Shown here one piece after another: positions 1-9,480 of a stretch of DNA of 42,292 nucleotides. The notes beneath the pieces are model-generated. The model was not told the DNA's origin, searched no databases, and saw nothing but the letters and a program-made list of their open reading frames with translations. The stretch lies in assembly GCA_020627825.1 (NCBI GenBank), contig JAHDGD010000011.1, positions 6,480 to 48,771 of the forward strand. Reading direction: 5' to 3'. Each line of letters starts with the position of its first letter. Position 1 is the stretch's first letter. The position numbers were made by a program, and so were the translations under genes. Source of the stretch: Saprospiraceae bacterium. GTDB taxonomy: Bacteria; Bacteroidota; Bacteroidia; Chitinophagales; Saprospiraceae.

Positions 1-1013
1 GATTTTGCGTTTTCTGCAATTAAGTCTGCTGTTAAGAATTCATTATCTATGCAATACGTCACAGCATCCAATACGGCATTTGCCTCTTCGAACAATTCAA
101 AGTCTCTGAGCATCATTTCAACTGATAAAATCGTGGCGATGGGATTGGCAGTATCTTTTCCAGCAGCTTGAGGAAATGAGCCATGAACGGGTTCGTATAA
201 ATTCGTTAGATTTCCTGTTGAAGAAGAAGGAAGTAAACCTATTGAACCACCTAAGACACTTGCTTCATCAGATATGATATCACCAAACATATTTGATGTA
301 ACAATAACATCAAATTGAGAAGGGGCTAGAATCATTTGCATAGCTGCATTATCAATAAAAAGATAGTCAACATCAATTTCTGGATGAGCTTGACTCATTT
401 TTTGAACGACATCCCTCCATAGTCTTGAAGTTTCCAAAACATTGGCTTTATCAATCAAACACAGTTTTTTACGTCTGTGATAAGCTGCCTCAAAGGCTAT
501 TGTACATATCCTTTCAATTTCTTGTCTGGAATAAGAGCAAACATCATGTGCCTCATTTTCACTTTTCTTTTTCTCTCCAAAGTAAATTCCACTTACAAGC
601 TCTCTGTATATAATAAGATCAACATTATGTAAAACCTCTGCCTTAAGCACTGATAGATGTCTCAAATTTTTAAAAATTCGAACAGGTCTTATGTTAGCAT
701 ACAAGCCTAAGGATTTCCGCATTTCTAAAAGACCTTGCTCAGGTCTCACTTTGATGTGTGGATCATGATCATATTTTGGGTCACCTATAGCCCCTAGTAA
801 GATAGCATCTGATGAAAGACAAGATTTATGTGTTGCGGAAGGATAAGGATGTCCAGTAACATCAATTGCACTTGCCCCGATTAGTTGGTAATCATAAGAA
901 AAAGAGTGATCGTACGTATGGGCAATTGCATTTAGTACTTTTACTGCTTGTTCAACTATTTCAGGACCAATACCGTCTCCTTTTAATATGGTAATTTTTT
1001 CCAATTTTTTCAT
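1..1013 (-). CDS. leuB: 3-isopropylmalate dehydrogenase, partial (C-terminus beyond window edge)
   Basis: LeuB oxidatively decarboxylates 3-isopropylmalate with NAD+ in the cytoplasm, the third step of leucine synthesis. Reading the minus strand from the ATG at 1013 gives an open frame to the window edge, about 337 residues. Visible motifs are GDGIGPEI near residues 12-19, the substrate-binding stretch RPEQGLLEMRKSLGLYANIRP-type region (R-E-R arginines) near 100, SNMFGDIISDEAS (metal-binding aspartates) and EPVHGSFP (NAD-binding loop). It follows leuD by 30 bases, so it is the last gene of a leuA-leuC-leuD-leuB operon. Only the last few residues are missing compared with the usual length of about 350-360, because the window ends, not because of a lesion. 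The identification is very secure. Confidence 0.95.
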   Translation of the reverse strand, partial: MKKLEKITILKGDGIGPEIVEQAVKVLNAIAHTYDHSFSYDYQLIGASAIDVTGHPYPSATHKSCLSSDAILLGAIGDPKYDHDPHIKVRPEQGLLEMRKSLGLYANIRPVRIFKNLRHLSVLKAEVLHNVDLIIYRELVSGIYFGEKKKSENEAHDVCSYSRQEIERICTIAFEAAYHRRKKLCLIDKANVLETSRLWRDVVQKMSQAHPEIDVDYLFIDNAAMQMILAPSQFDVIVTSNMFGDIISDEASVLGGSIGLLPSSSTGNLTNLYEPVHGSFPQAAGKDTANPIATILSVEMMLRDFELFEEANAVLDAVTYCIDNEFLTADLIAENAK

Positions 1014-1043
1014 AACCAATACTTGATCTGATGTTACTGTAAT

Positions 1044-1634
1044 TTAATAAATGATTTGTGATTCTTCGAAGGAAGTGATTTTTTTGTCAAGACTTAGTAA
1101 GAAGTCAATATCGTCATATCCTTTCAACAAACATTCTTTTTTAAAAGCGTCAATGGTGAAAAGAATTTTTGTTTTTTCATCAATTGAAAGTATCTGATTC
1201 TTGAGGTCTATATCAAAATGATGAGCAGGGTCTGTTTCAATTCTGCGAAATATTAGATGTAATTCTTCCTCAGAAACAGTGATGGGTAAGATTCCATTAT
1301 TAAGTGCATTGCCCTTGAAAATGTCAGCAAAGTAACTTGAAATAACTACTCGAAAACCATAATCATATAAAGCCCACGCTGCATGTTCCCGACTCGATCC
1401 ACAGCCAAAATTCTTTCCCGCAACAAGTATTTGTCCTTTGTAAATGGGATTATTTAATACAAAGTCCCCCTTGATATCATTGTTTTTATCATATCTCCAA
1501 TCTCGAAATAGATTTTTTCCGAAGCCTTCTTTTGTAATCGCTTTTAAAAAGCGTGCAGGTATAATTTGATCCGTATCAATATCTTCTGCAGGTAAAGGAA
1601 CAGCTGAACTATGAATATTTATTAAAGGCTCCAT
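1044..1634 (-). CDS. leuD: 3-isopropylmalate dehydratase small subunit
   Basis: LeuD is the swivel-domain subunit of isopropylmalate isomerase, which converts 2- to 3-isopropylmalate together with LeuC. The 196-residue product has the normal length of the family. It contains [13 protein letters not shown] (residues 18-30), which opens aconitase small subunits, and [17 protein letters not shown] (73-89), the signature of the swivel domain. The gene starts one base after the leuC stop, so the two subunits are almost certainly translated from the same message. No anomalies are visible. Confidence 0.97.
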   Translation of the reverse strand: MEPLINIHSSAVPLPAEDIDTDQIIPARFLKAITKEGFGKNLFRDWRYDKNNDIKGDFVLNNPIYKGQILVAGKNFGCGSSREHAAWALYDYGFRVVISSYFADIFKGNALNNGILPITVSEEELHLIFRRIETDPAHHFDIDLKNQILSIDEKTKILFTIDAFKKECLLKGYDDIDFLLSLDKKITSFEESQIIY

Positions 1635-1635
1635 T

Positions 1636-3006
1636 TTACACCATATTTGTTACGTCAACTAATTTACCTTCTACCGCAGCCGCTGCAGCCGTCAGTGGAC
1701 TTGCTAGTATAGTCCGAGCACCTGGACCTTGCCTTCCCTCGAAATTTCGATTACTAGTACTTACACAATATTGGCCAGCCGGAACTTTGTCTTCATTCAT
1801 GCCAAGACAGGCACTACATCCTGGTTCTCTTAATTCGAATCCTGCAGCAGCAAAAATTTTGTCAAGACCTTCTTTTTTTGCCTGTTCTTCTACCGCTTTG
1901 CTTCCTGGTACTATTAATGCAGTTATGTGTTTTGCTTTATGTTTGCCTTTGACGAATTGAGCGACTTGTCTTAAATCTTCAATTCGACTATTGGTGCAAC
2001 TTCCTATGAATACATATTGTATCTCTTTTCCCAATAAAGATTCTCCAGTACGAAGACCCATATATTCAAGAGCTTTGGAGTTTTTATCAGACGGTATTTT
2101 ATCCATAATACGAATACCCATTCCTGGATTCGTGCCATATGTCACCATCGGTCCTATATCTTCAGCATTAAATGAATATTCTGTATCAAAGTCTGCATCA
2201 TCATCAGAATACAATGTTTCCCAAAATTGTATAGCTTCTTCCCATGTCTCCTCATCTGGTGCGTGCTTTCGACCTTTAATATAATCAAAAGTCTTTTGAT
2301 CTGGTGCGATTAATCCACCTCTAGCTCCCATTTCGATGCTCATATTGCATATTGTCATTCGCGCTTCCATGCTCAAAGTCGAAATTGTATCGCCCGCAAA
2401 TTCAATAAAGTGTTCGGTTCCACCTGATGCGGTAAGTTTTGAAATAATGTATAAAACAATGTCTTTTGATGAAACGCCTTTAGGTAGAATGCCATTAATG
2501 GTAATTCTCATTTTTTTCGGCTTATTCAATATCAAGCATTGCGTAGCCATCACCTGTTCAACTTGAGAGGTTCCAATTCCAAAAGCTATACAGCCAAAGG
2601 CTCCATGTGTACTTGTATGGCTATCCCCACACACAATGGTCATTCCCGGTTTGGTTATACCAAGTTCAGGTCCTATAACATGCACAATGCCTTGATTTTT
2701 ATGCCCAAGTCCGTAACATGTAACTCCAAAAGTTTCACAATTATACAGGAGCGTTTCCACTTGTTTTCTAGACAAAGGTTCTGAAATAGGAAGGTGTTGA
2801 TCTTTTGTAGGGACATTATGATCAGTTGTTGCTATGATTTTGTCCTTTCTCCTAAGGTCTATATTTCGTGTTTTTAACCCATTGAAAGCTTGGGGGCTTG
2901 TTACTTCATGAATATAATGTTGGTCGATATATACGACTTGTTTACCACCTTCTACTGTAGTTACTATATGTGCATCCCAAATTTTATCAAATAATGTTTT
3001 TCCCAT
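1636..3006 (-). CDS. leuC: 3-isopropylmalate dehydratase large subunit
   Basis: LeuC carries the [4Fe-4S] cluster of isopropylmalate isomerase. The 456-residue length is typical. The three cluster cysteines are visible: Cys337 in [12 protein letters not shown] and Cys397/Cys400 in [13 protein letters not shown]. Other aconitase-family signatures are [13 protein letters not shown] (126-138) and the TDHNVPT motif (61-67). It lies 3 bases downstream of leuA and 1 base upstream of leuD, in a tight operon. The start ATG gives [13 protein letters not shown], the standard LeuC N-terminus. Confidence 0.98.
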   Translation of the reverse strand: MGKTLFDKIWDAHIVTTVEGGKQVVYIDQHYIHEVTSPQAFNGLKTRNIDLRRKDKIIATTDHNVPTKDQHLPISEPLSRKQVETLLYNCETFGVTCYGLGHKNQGIVHVIGPELGITKPGMTIVCGDSHTSTHGAFGCIAFGIGTSQVEQVMATQCLILNKPKKMRITINGILPKGVSSKDIVLYIISKLTASGGTEHFIEFAGDTISTLSMEARMTICNMSIEMGARGGLIAPDQKTFDYIKGRKHAPDEETWEEAIQFWETLYSDDDADFDTEYSFNAEDIGPMVTYGTNPGMGIRIMDKIPSDKNSKALEYMGLRTGESLLGKEIQYVFIGSCTNSRIEDLRQVAQFVKGKHKAKHITALIVPGSKAVEEQAKKEGLDKIFAAAGFELREPGCSACLGMNEDKVPAGQYCVSTSNRNFEGRQGPGARTILASPLTAAAAAVEGKLVDVTNMV

Positions 3007-3009
3007 ATT

Positions 3010-4176
3010 TTAAACTCCAACCTGTGTAAAGAGACTTGAAAGCATCAATTTAAGGTCTTTTTCCTTAACTTCTTTAATTTGATCCGCAAGTTCTATAAAT
3101 TTTTCATAGGCTATATCCAGTTCGTTTTTGAATAAATTAAAACCAATTTCTTTTGCTCGATAAGCTAAAGCAGCTCGTCCACTTCTTGCAGTAAGTACAA
3201 TAGATGAATGATCTACTCCTACACTTCTTGGATCAATGATTTCGTAATTTGCTCTATTCTTAATAACACCATCTTGATGTATGCCCGAACTATGTGCAAA
3301 TGCATTATCGCCCACTATGGCTTTGTTTGGCTGAACAGGCATACACATCATGTCACTAACAGCTCTGCTTATATTATTTAATTGAGGAGTTTTTATTTCA
3401 GTATGATAATACTGTCCCATTCTATGTTGAAGGATCATTACAACCTCTTCAAGCGCTGTATTTCCAGCTCTTTCTCCTATTCCATTTATTGTACACTCTA
3501 TTTGTCTAGCGCCTGCAGTTACACCTGCTATGGAATTCGCAGTGGCCAAACCCAAGTCGTTGTGACAGTGTGTAGATAGCTTTGCTTTATGTATGCCTGT
3601 TACGTGTTCTTTTAAATATTGGATTTTTTCACCATACTCATGAGGCAAACAATACCCTGTAGTATCAGGAATATTTAATACAGTCGCCCCAGCTTTAATA
3701 GCTACTTCACATACTTTCGCTAAAAATGCATTTTCAGTCCTCCCTGCATCCTCTGCATAAAATTCTACATCTTCAACAAAAGACTTTGCATATTTGACAG
3801 CTGCCGATGCTCGTTGAATAATGTCATCTTTTGTTGAATTGAATTTGTATTTAATGTGCATGTCTGATGTACCTATACCTGTATGTATTCGTGGGCGTTT
3901 TGCATATTTTAACGCCTCAGCTGCACATTTAATATCTTTTTCGACTGATCGAGACAAGCCACATACAATGGCATTCTGTACGATTTTCGATATAGCTTGA
4001 ACAGATTTAAAATCTCCTGGACTTGAAATAGGAAATCCAGCCTCAATGATGTCCACACCTAAGTTGTCTAAACGTTCGGCAATAACCATTTTTTGATGTT
4101 GATCTAGTTTACACCCTGGTACTTGTTCACCATCCCTTAAAGTTGTGTCAAAAATATCAATCTTATCTGTTGCCAT
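3010..4176 (-). CDS. leuA: 2-isopropylmalate synthase, short form
   Basis: LeuA condenses acetyl-CoA with 2-oxoisovalerate, the committed step of leucine synthesis. The DRE-TIM (HMGL-like) barrel is clear: DTTLRDGEQ at 10-18, HCHNDLG with the metal-binding His203 and His205, and the following [12 protein letters not shown] loop. The protein stops at 388 residues, so the C-terminal leucine-sensing domain (about 120-130 residues in the classical enzyme) is absent. As far as I know this short form is usual in Bacteroidota. Homocitrate or citramalate synthase are alternatives by sequence, but the leuC-leuD-leuB neighbours decide for LeuA. It is the promoter-proximal gene, with a 187-base divergent region upstream. 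Confidence 0.93.
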   Translation of the reverse strand: MATDKIDIFDTTLRDGEQVPGCKLDQHQKMVIAERLDNLGVDIIEAGFPISSPGDFKSVQAISKIVQNAIVCGLSRSVEKDIKCAAEALKYAKRPRIHTGIGTSDMHIKYKFNSTKDDIIQRASAAVKYAKSFVEDVEFYAEDAGRTENAFLAKVCEVAIKAGATVLNIPDTTGYCLPHEYGEKIQYLKEHVTGIHKAKLSTHCHNDLGLATANSIAGVTAGARQIECTINGIGERAGNTALEEVVMILQHRMGQYYHTEIKTPQLNNISRAVSDMMCMPVQPNKAIVGDNAFAHSSGIHQDGVIKNRANYEIIDPRSVGVDHSSIVLTARSGRAALAYRAKEIGFNLFKNELDIAYEKFIELADQIKEVKEKDLKLMLSSLFTQVGV

Positions 4177-4363
4177 AGCTTGTATATATCTTGAACAACA
4201 AATCTAGGAGTACCCTTTACCTTTTAGGAGCTAAATATATCAAAGTCTTACAGTTTCTAAATTAAAATTTGTATTTTAAGTAATTGATAAATAACTGATT
4301 ATATTAAATATTTTACAATTTACAAAGATAAAGGTTACTTTTGCATTTATTTCAATAGTTCAT
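4177..4363. promoter_or_regulatory. Divergent promoter region between leuA and the 509-residue protein
   Basis: For the plus-strand gene there is TACTTTTG at 4336-4343, which fits the Bacteroidota -7 box TAnnTTTG and would give a leader of about 15 bases. For leuA two minus-strand matches exist: TATCTTTG (complement of 4323-4330), with a TTG 22 bases further upstream, giving a leader of about 140 bases; and TAGATTTG (complement of 4199-4206), without a good -33 element. I found no leader peptide rich in leucine codons and no clear attenuator hairpin. Confidence 0.4.
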
Positions 4364-5893
4364 ATGTTATCTTCTGAAGCTCTTATCAAACTCATATTTT
4401 CTTTGTCCAAAACCGAAAAAAGAAATTTTAAGTTAATGTCCAATAAAATAGGGGACAAAAATAAGTTCTATGTGAAGTTGTTTGACTATTTAATACACTA
4501 TAAAATGTGGGTTCCAGATCATATTGTTCAGCATATACCTGGAATTAAAAGATCCCAATTGTCAAACCTAAAAGCCAATCTAAGTAAAGCAATTCTTAGA
4601 TCATTACGTGACATTAATAAAGAACATTACCAAGAAATTAAAGCTAGAGAGAAATTTGATTTTGCAAAAGTATTGTATGCTAAAGGGCAATATCGAGAAA
4701 GTATTAAAATGTTGCAATCTGTTAAGCAAATAGCGGCAAGTATTCATTTAAGGCCATTATTTTATTTAGCATTAAATTTTGAAAAACAGATAGAATCCCA
4801 GCATGTTACAAAAAGCATGTCCATTAGAGCATATCAATTGGCTAAAGATTCCGCTGAAATGATTCATTCGATGGAATTAACCAATACATTATCCAATTTA
4901 TCATTGCTTCTTTATGCAAGATATCTTGAGAAAGGATATGTAAAAAATGAAAAAGAGTTTATTGAATTGAAGACTTATTTTCACTCTCTTTTGCCATCAT
5001 TCAGGATCGAAGAGATGGATTTTTATCAAAAGTTGAATCTTTTCCAAAGCTATGTTTGGTTTTATTATATGGCTCAAGATTTTTTAAATTATTATAAATA
5101 TGCACAACGATGGGTAAATCTGTATGATGCTTATCCTTCTATGAAAGGGCCAGCAACTGTGATTTATTTGAAAGGATTACATAATGTATTGAATGCTTTG
5201 TTTATCGCTGGAAAACAAAGACAGTTTGAGTATGCATTTCAAAAATTATATAATTTCAACTCGGATCAATCCTTACGATTGTCAAATAATGAAAAAGGTC
5301 AATTGCAATTATTTAAATATTTTCATGGGGTCAATAGAATTTTTTTAACCATAAATTATAAGGAAGGAATAGAACTTGTGGAAGAATTGTCATCTGTAAT
5401 AAGAGAAAAGACATATCCGTGGGATGCTACACGTATCATGACGTTTCATTATAAAATTGCATGTGTGTATTTTGGGGTCGGTAGATACAATGATGCGATT
5501 ACTTATCTGAATCTTGTGGAGATGGCCAATCAGCCTGGATTGAAAATTGATATCCAGTGTTTTTCCAGAGTGTTGAATCTCATTGCCCATTATGAGCAAG
5601 GAAATGAGCTATTGGTCATGTACAAAATAAAATCTGTATTTAGGTTTTTGTTGAAGATGGGTGAACTGGAGAAAGTGCATCGGGCGATTTTAGGATTTAT
5701 CAGAAAGACACCTCTTATGAAGCAAAGATCTGTAAAATCAGAATTTATGAAATTACAGAAAACCTTATCTAAAATTGAAAAAGAACGATTTGAAAGAAGA
5801 CCTTTTTTATACTTGGATATTATTTCTTGGCTTGACAGTAAAATTCATAATACTTCTATGATCCATGCAATCAAGAAAAGGAGAGTAGAATAA
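4364..5893 (+). CDS. Helical-repeat protein of unknown function (Bacteroidota family)
   Basis: I cannot assign a function. The 509-residue product has no signal peptide and no membrane segment, so it is probably cytoplasmic. It is lysine-rich and almost wholly helical, with TPR-like helix pairs, for example FAKVLYAKGQYRESIKMLQS near 106-125 and YKIACVYFGVGRYNDAITYL near 364-383. The N-terminus (SSEALIKLIFSLSKTEKRNFK) resembles a group of long hypothetical proteins that I recall from Bacteroidota genomes, which share an opening with a SEKR/TEKRxFK motif; this is memory, not a search. It stands alone with its own promoter, divergent from leuA and convergent with the nitrilase gene (10 bases between stops, no terminator visible). 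Confidence 0.8.
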   Translation: MLSSEALIKLIFSLSKTEKRNFKLMSNKIGDKNKFYVKLFDYLIHYKMWVPDHIVQHIPGIKRSQLSNLKANLSKAILRSLRDINKEHYQEIKAREKFDFAKVLYAKGQYRESIKMLQSVKQIAASIHLRPLFYLALNFEKQIESQHVTKSMSIRAYQLAKDSAEMIHSMELTNTLSNLSLLLYARYLEKGYVKNEKEFIELKTYFHSLLPSFRIEEMDFYQKLNLFQSYVWFYYMAQDFLNYYKYAQRWVNLYDAYPSMKGPATVIYLKGLHNVLNALFIAGKQRQFEYAFQKLYNFNSDQSLRLSNNEKGQLQLFKYFHGVNRIFLTINYKEGIELVEELSSVIREKTYPWDATRIMTFHYKIACVYFGVGRYNDAITYLNLVEMANQPGLKIDIQCFSRVLNLIAHYEQGNELLVMYKIKSVFRFLLKMGELEKVHRAILGFIRKTPLMKQRSVKSEFMKLQKTLSKIEKERFERRPFLYLDIISWLDSKIHNTSMIHAIKKRRVE

Positions 5894-5903
5894 ATAGTTG
5901 GTT

Positions 5904-6686
5904 TCAAGGTTCCATTAACTTGTATTTTATATCCTTTAGAAATGGAAGTTTTGACCTATACATATGCATCTCGGAAAAGTCTATTGAAGCAATACGCAAC
6001 CCTTCCATCGTGAAGTCTTTTTTTCCTTTGAAAGCGTCAATTTGTTTGCCTGTAAAATCGAATAATTGGGAGTGGCCTGTAAATTGCCAGCCGTTACCGT
6101 CAGTGCCTAGTCGATTTACACCAAGTACAAAGCATTGATTTTCAATTGCTCTAGCTCTTAATAAGGTATCCCAGTGTGCAATTCGTGCTTTTGGCCACGA
6201 AGCACTATAAACTAAAAGGTCGATATCTCCATGGTTTCTTGAAATTTCAGGAAACCTTAAATCATAACAAATAAGTGGTAAAACCTTGATCTTGTTTTTT
6301 GATTGAATGATGTTTCTTTCTTTACCTGCCTGTATGTATTTGCCTTCTCCACCTGGTAAAAACAAATGAACTTTATCATACACTTCAACAGCTTCTGTTG
6401 AAATAAAAAAAGCTCTATTCGTAAACTTTCCTCCTTCTTCCCATAGTGTGGAGCACATGATTTCTACATCGTATGTATTGGCTATAGTTTTTAAGTTTTC
6501 AAGCACTTTTTCTTGATTCCGATTTTGAATCTCATTTGGATTTATAACGAATCCTGTGTCGAACATCTCAGGTAATACAAGAATATCAATAGAGGTATCT
6601 TGTTGGTCAAGTGCATGTTTTATTTTATTGAAGTTGGCTTTTGGATTGAGCCATTCTATATTGTATTGAAACCAAGCAATATTCAT
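5904..6686 (-). CDS. Carbon-nitrogen hydrolase, omega-amidase type (Nit2/YafV-like)
   Basis: This belongs to the nitrilase superfamily. The catalytic triad is visible: Glu40 (LPEMFDTGF), Lys105 (YDKVHLF) and Cys140 (ICYDLRFPE), with the accessory Glu114 after LPGG. At 260 residues and with the LPEMFDTGF motif it fits the YafV/Nit2 group, which hydrolyses 2-oxoglutaramate or 2-oxosuccinamate in methionine salvage and glutamine transamination. Substrate assignment is from family knowledge and not proven here. The gene lies downstream of rplY but is separated from it by a terminator and a palindrome at 6732-6788, so it may be expressed separately. No -7 box is obvious. Confidence 0.88.
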   Translation of the reverse strand: MNIAWFQYNIEWLNPKANFNKIKHALDQQDTSIDILVLPEMFDTGFVINPNEIQNRNQEKVLENLKTIANTYDVEIMCSTLWEEGGKFTNRAFFISTEAVEVYDKVHLFLPGGEGKYIQAGKERNIIQSKNKIKVLPLICYDLRFPEISRNHGDIDLLVYSASWPKARIAHWDTLLRARAIENQCFVLGVNRLGTDGNGWQFTGHSQLFDFTGKQIDAFKGKKDFTMEGLRIASIDFSEMHMYRSKLPFLKDIKYKLMEP

Positions 6687-6731
6687 ACGTTAAAAATACA
6701 TGATTCATCGAGATGTAAATGCCTTAGTAAG

Positions 6732-6757
6732 AGTTTTTTGGGGTTAAACCCCAAAAA
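6732..6757. repeat. T/A-bounded palindrome, GGGGTT-a-AACCCC core
   Basis: A perfect inverted repeat: six T, GGGGTT, one central A, AACCCC, then an A run. It lies directly beyond the rplY terminator and shares part of its T run, between rplY and the nitrilase gene. It belongs loosely to the T-GGG...CCC-A palindrome family described in the findings. On its own it could also work as a weak second terminator in either direction. Confidence 0.6.
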
Positions 6758-6788
6758 AAAAGACCTTCCTAATTAAAGAAGGTCTTTT
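6753..6788 (-). terminator. Intrinsic terminator of rplY
   Basis: Perfect 11-base arms AAAAGACCTTC (6758-6768) and GAAGGTCTTTT (6778-6788) with a 9-base loop; read on the minus strand the stem is followed by a run of nine T. It begins 20 bases after the rplY stop codon. Confidence 0.85.
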
Positions 6789-6808
6789 CAATGTTTGAAT
6801 CTTTTATA

Positions 6809-7402
6809 TTATTCAGCAGTAGCTTCAGTTGCTTCTGCTTGAGCTTGTGCTGATCTTAATGCTCTTGGTACCTCAACCATTACTACTGGTGTAGCTGGTG
6901 GGTTCATGATTTGCATGTTTTCATTTACCTCGATGTCACGAATTCTTGCACTTTGACCTAGGTTAAGACTAGATATGTCAACGTATAATTCATCAACTAA
7001 ATGTTCAGGAAGTGTTTTTACCAATACCCTTCTTACTTGCTGAAGTAATTTACCCCCTACTTTTACTCCTTCAGATTCACCTTTAGTCCTCAACGGTAAA
7101 TTTACTTTTACAGGCACTCCTTCTGTTAATTGAAGAAAATCAATATGCTGAATCGTATCTTTTACAGGGTGAAATTGAATATCTTTCAATATGCATTTCA
7201 CTTTTGTACCGTCAATATCAACTTCAGCTAACTTAAAATCAGGAGTATAAACAAGTTGCTTAACTGCATTTGGAGTTACTGCAAAGTGTTTTGTTCCATC
7301 TTGTCCGTACAATACACATGGTATTTGTCCAGCTTTTCTAATATCTTTAGTTGATTTAGATCCTATTGATCTTGATGTTCCTTCTATATTTATGGTTTCC
7401 AT
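6809..7402 (-). CDS. rplY: 50S ribosomal protein L25, CTC (two-domain) form
   Basis: L25 binds 5S rRNA in the large ribosomal subunit. The 197-residue protein is the long CTC/TL5 type. The N-terminal 5S-binding domain covers roughly residues 1-90, including RxxGxIPCVLYG near 22-33 and the LxDIQFHPVxDxIxHIDFL stretch near 72-91. The second beta domain covers about 92-185 (VPVKVNLPLRTKGESEGVKxGG, LPEHLVDELYVDISSL). The tail is rich in alanine and glutamate, as is usual for this group. It is 94 bases downstream of prs, a common Bacteroidota pairing. A -7 box TATCTTTG (complement of 7449-7456) suggests a promoter of its own, and it ends in a strong terminator. Confidence 0.97.
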   Translation of the reverse strand: METINIEGTSRSIGSKSTKDIRKAGQIPCVLYGQDGTKHFAVTPNAVKQLVYTPDFKLAEVDIDGTKVKCILKDIQFHPVKDTIQHIDFLQLTEGVPVKVNLPLRTKGESEGVKVGGKLLQQVRRVLVKTLPEHLVDELYVDISSLNLGQSARIRDIEVNENMQIMNPPATPVVMVEVPRALRSAQAQAEATEATAE

Positions 7403-7448
7403 AATAGCAATTTTCTGGTCTAATTCAGACCTTTTTCAAAACGGAGTG

Positions 7449-7456
7449 CAAAGATA
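7449..7456 (-). promoter_or_regulatory. Candidate -7 promoter box of rplY
   Basis: The minus strand reads TATCTTTG, an exact match to TAnnTTTG, about 47 bases upstream of the rplY start. No clear TTG element lies 19-21 bases further upstream, so this is a partial match only. Confidence 0.4.
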
Positions 7457-7496
7457 GATTTATTATTTGGATATTTCGATACGAATTTAAAAATTT

Positions 7497-8426
7497 TTAT
7501 TCAACAAATAAGGCTGCAATTGACTTATACTCATGTGTATTACGAATTGCTCTTGCGAATAACTTAGCACAAGATAAAACACTTATTTTTGATGATTTTT
7601 GTTTGAGAGGGATTGTATCAGTTACAATAAGTTCTGTAAGCTTAGAATTTTTAATATTTTCGAAAGCTTTTCCAGACAATACTGGGTGCGTACACAAAGC
7701 ACGCACACTTTTAGCTCCTTTTTCAATCAGGGCATCAGCAGCTTTACACAAAGTTCCTGCTGTGTCAACTATATCATCTACCAAAATGACATCTTTTCCT
7801 TTGACTTCACCTATCACAGTAATGTTGGCTACTTCATTTGCTATTCTTCGCTCTTTATCACAGATCACTAAATCTTTTTCAAAGTATTTTGCATAGTTTC
7901 TTGCACGTTTAACACCTCCTACATCAGGTGATGCGAATATGGTGTTGTCTAAATTCATCTTCTTTAAGTGTGGGATGAAAATTGCTTCACTTTTTAAGTG
8001 GTCCACAGGAATATTAAAGAATCCTTGAATTTGATCGGCATGAAAATCCATTGTCATAATTCGATTTGCACCAGCCGCTTCTATTATATCTGCCATCAAT
8101 TTTGCAGAAATTGGGACTCGAGGTTTGTCTTTACGATCTTGTCTTGCATACCCAAAATATGGAATTACTGCGGTGATATAACCAGCTGAAGCTCTTTTAG
8201 CTGAGTCTATCATCAATAGCATTTCAAGTAAGTTGTCAGCAGGTGCAAAAGTCGATTGTATAAAGAATACATAACTTCCTCTTACTGATTCGTTGATGAT
8301 GACTTGCATTTCTCCATCACTAAATTTCTTTATGTCAAGTGAACCAAGTTCATAACCATAGTGATCGCTGATCTGATTTGCTAGTGTTTTAGAGCAAGTT
8401 CCAGAGAATAGTTTGACTTCTAACAT
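7497..8426 (-). CDS. prs: Ribose-phosphate pyrophosphokinase (PRPP synthetase)
   Basis: Prs makes PRPP from ribose 5-phosphate and ATP, supplying nucleotide, histidine and NAD synthesis. The 309-residue length is standard. Motifs are the flexible-loop region YFGYARQDRK (90-99), metal-binding His129 in MDFHADQIQGFF and the PRPP-binding loop VDDIVDTAGT (216-225). It is a class I enzyme by length and motifs. It sits 63 bases downstream of metF and upstream of rplY on the same strand. The start gives MLEVKLFSGT, the expected N-terminus. Confidence 0.98.
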   Translation of the reverse strand: MLEVKLFSGTCSKTLANQISDHYGYELGSLDIKKFSDGEMQVIINESVRGSYVFFIQSTFAPADNLLEMLLMIDSAKRASAGYITAVIPYFGYARQDRKDKPRVPISAKLMADIIEAAGANRIMTMDFHADQIQGFFNIPVDHLKSEAIFIPHLKKMNLDNTIFASPDVGGVKRARNYAKYFEKDLVICDKERRIANEVANITVIGEVKGKDVILVDDIVDTAGTLCKAADALIEKGAKSVRALCTHPVLSGKAFENIKNSKLTELIVTDTIPLKQKSSKISVLSCAKLFARAIRNTHEYKSIAALFVE

Positions 8427-8489
8427 GATATTGATTGAGTACTGTTGTGGATTAAGATGTAAATATATAAATATAAAAAGGTGCTGTAT

Positions 8490-9443
8490 TTATAATGCAC
8501 TTACTATTTTTTTTGTAGTTGTAGAATCTCCCATAGTGTAATAATGTAAGCATGGAACGCCTGCTTGTTTAAGTTCTTTAGATTGTGCGACACACCATTC
8601 AACTCCTATTTCTTTTACTGCGTCTTTAGATTTAGCTTTAAGTACTTCACTAGCTAATTCGTCTGGCATATCGATAAAAAATCTTCTTGGAATGGAATTA
8701 AGTTGATAGTCTCTTGTAAGAGGTTTTAAACCTGGAATTATAGGAACATGAATACCTGCATTTCGACATGCATCGACAAATTTGAAATATCGTTTGTTGT
8801 CAAAAAACATTTGCGTAACAATATAGTCTGCCCCTGCTTCTATTTTTTTCTTGGTAAACATTAAATCCACTTCAAGATTTGGAGATTCAAAGTGCTTTTC
8901 AGGATATCCAGCAACACCTATACAAAACTCAGATTTAGAACCATTTTCAATGGAAGCATCTAAATATATGCCATTATTCATATCCGTGATCTGATTGACC
9001 AAATCAACGGCATATTTATGACCATTGGGTTCTGGAACAAATTTATCTTCGAAGTGTCGAGCATCTCCTCTTAAAGCCAATACATTATCTATTCCCAAAA
9101 ACTTCAAATCAATTAAAGCGTTTTCCGTTTCTTCTATAGAAAATCCGCCACAAATAAGATGAGGAACTGCATCCACTCCATATCGATGCATAATAGATGC
9201 GCAAATACCTACGGTGCCTGGTCTTTTTCGGATTGCTGTTTTTTCATAATATCCACTTGGTCGCTGATTGTATACAAATTCTTCCCTGTGATACGTGACA
9301 TCTATAAAGGGTGGTTTAAATTCCATTAAAGGGTCTAAACAATTGAATATGCTATCTATGCTTCCTCCTTTAAGAGGTGGAAGGACTTCGAACGAAATGA
9401 GCGTTTCTTCTTTAGATGCTTGTAAATGATCTATTACTTTCAC
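8490..9443 (-). CDS. metF: 5,10-methylenetetrahydrofolate reductase
   Basis: MetF reduces methylenetetrahydrofolate to methyltetrahydrofolate, the methyl donor for methionine synthase, using bound FAD. Family marks are FEVLPPLKGGSI (catalytic Glu in the FE motif), the folate/FAD stretch LALRGDARHF, and GYPEKHFESP with IVTQMFFDN. The longest frame opens with a GTG at 9473, but I place the start at the GTG at 9443. This gives MKVIDHLQ, which matches the usual N-terminus of Bacteroidota MetF; the upstream ten residues are polar filler, and a -7 box (TATATTTG) overlaps the 9473 start, which would leave it untranscribed. With this start the protein has 317 residues, a normal length. Confidence 0.93.
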   Translation of the reverse strand: MKVIDHLQASKEETLISFEVLPPLKGGSIDSIFNCLDPLMEFKPPFIDVTYHREEFVYNQRPSGYYEKTAIRKRPGTVGICASIMHRYGVDAVPHLICGGFSIEETENALIDLKFLGIDNVLALRGDARHFEDKFVPEPNGHKYAVDLVNQITDMNNGIYLDASIENGSKSEFCIGVAGYPEKHFESPNLEVDLMFTKKKIEAGADYIVTQMFFDNKRYFKFVDACRNAGIHVPIIPGLKPLTRDYQLNSIPRRFFIDMPDELASEVLKAKSKDAVKEIGVEWCVAQSKELKQAGVPCLHYYTMGDSTTTKKIVSAL

Positions 9444-9472
9444 CTTTTCTTTGTGATTTTGATTTTGAGACA

Positions 9473-9480
9473 CAAATATA
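9473..9480 (-). promoter_or_regulatory. Candidate -7 promoter box of metF
   Basis: The minus strand reads TATATTTG, an exact TAnnTTTG match about 30 bases upstream of the proposed metF start at 9443. A TTG at the ideal spacing is not seen. The box overlaps the alternative GTG start at 9473 and argues against that start. Confidence 0.4.

Noticed and set aside
425-613. Small plus-strand frame at the left end
   Set aside because: It is opposite the leuB coding sequence, which has all family motifs.
3010-4176. LeuA as truncated pseudogene because it lacks the regulatory domain
   Set aside because: The 388-residue form without that domain is, to my knowledge, usual in Bacteroidota, and the barrel and operon are intact.
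8728-8742. AGGTTT-t-AAACCT dyad in metF
   Set aside because: AT-rich short dyad without GGG/CCC arms or T/A runs; likely chance.
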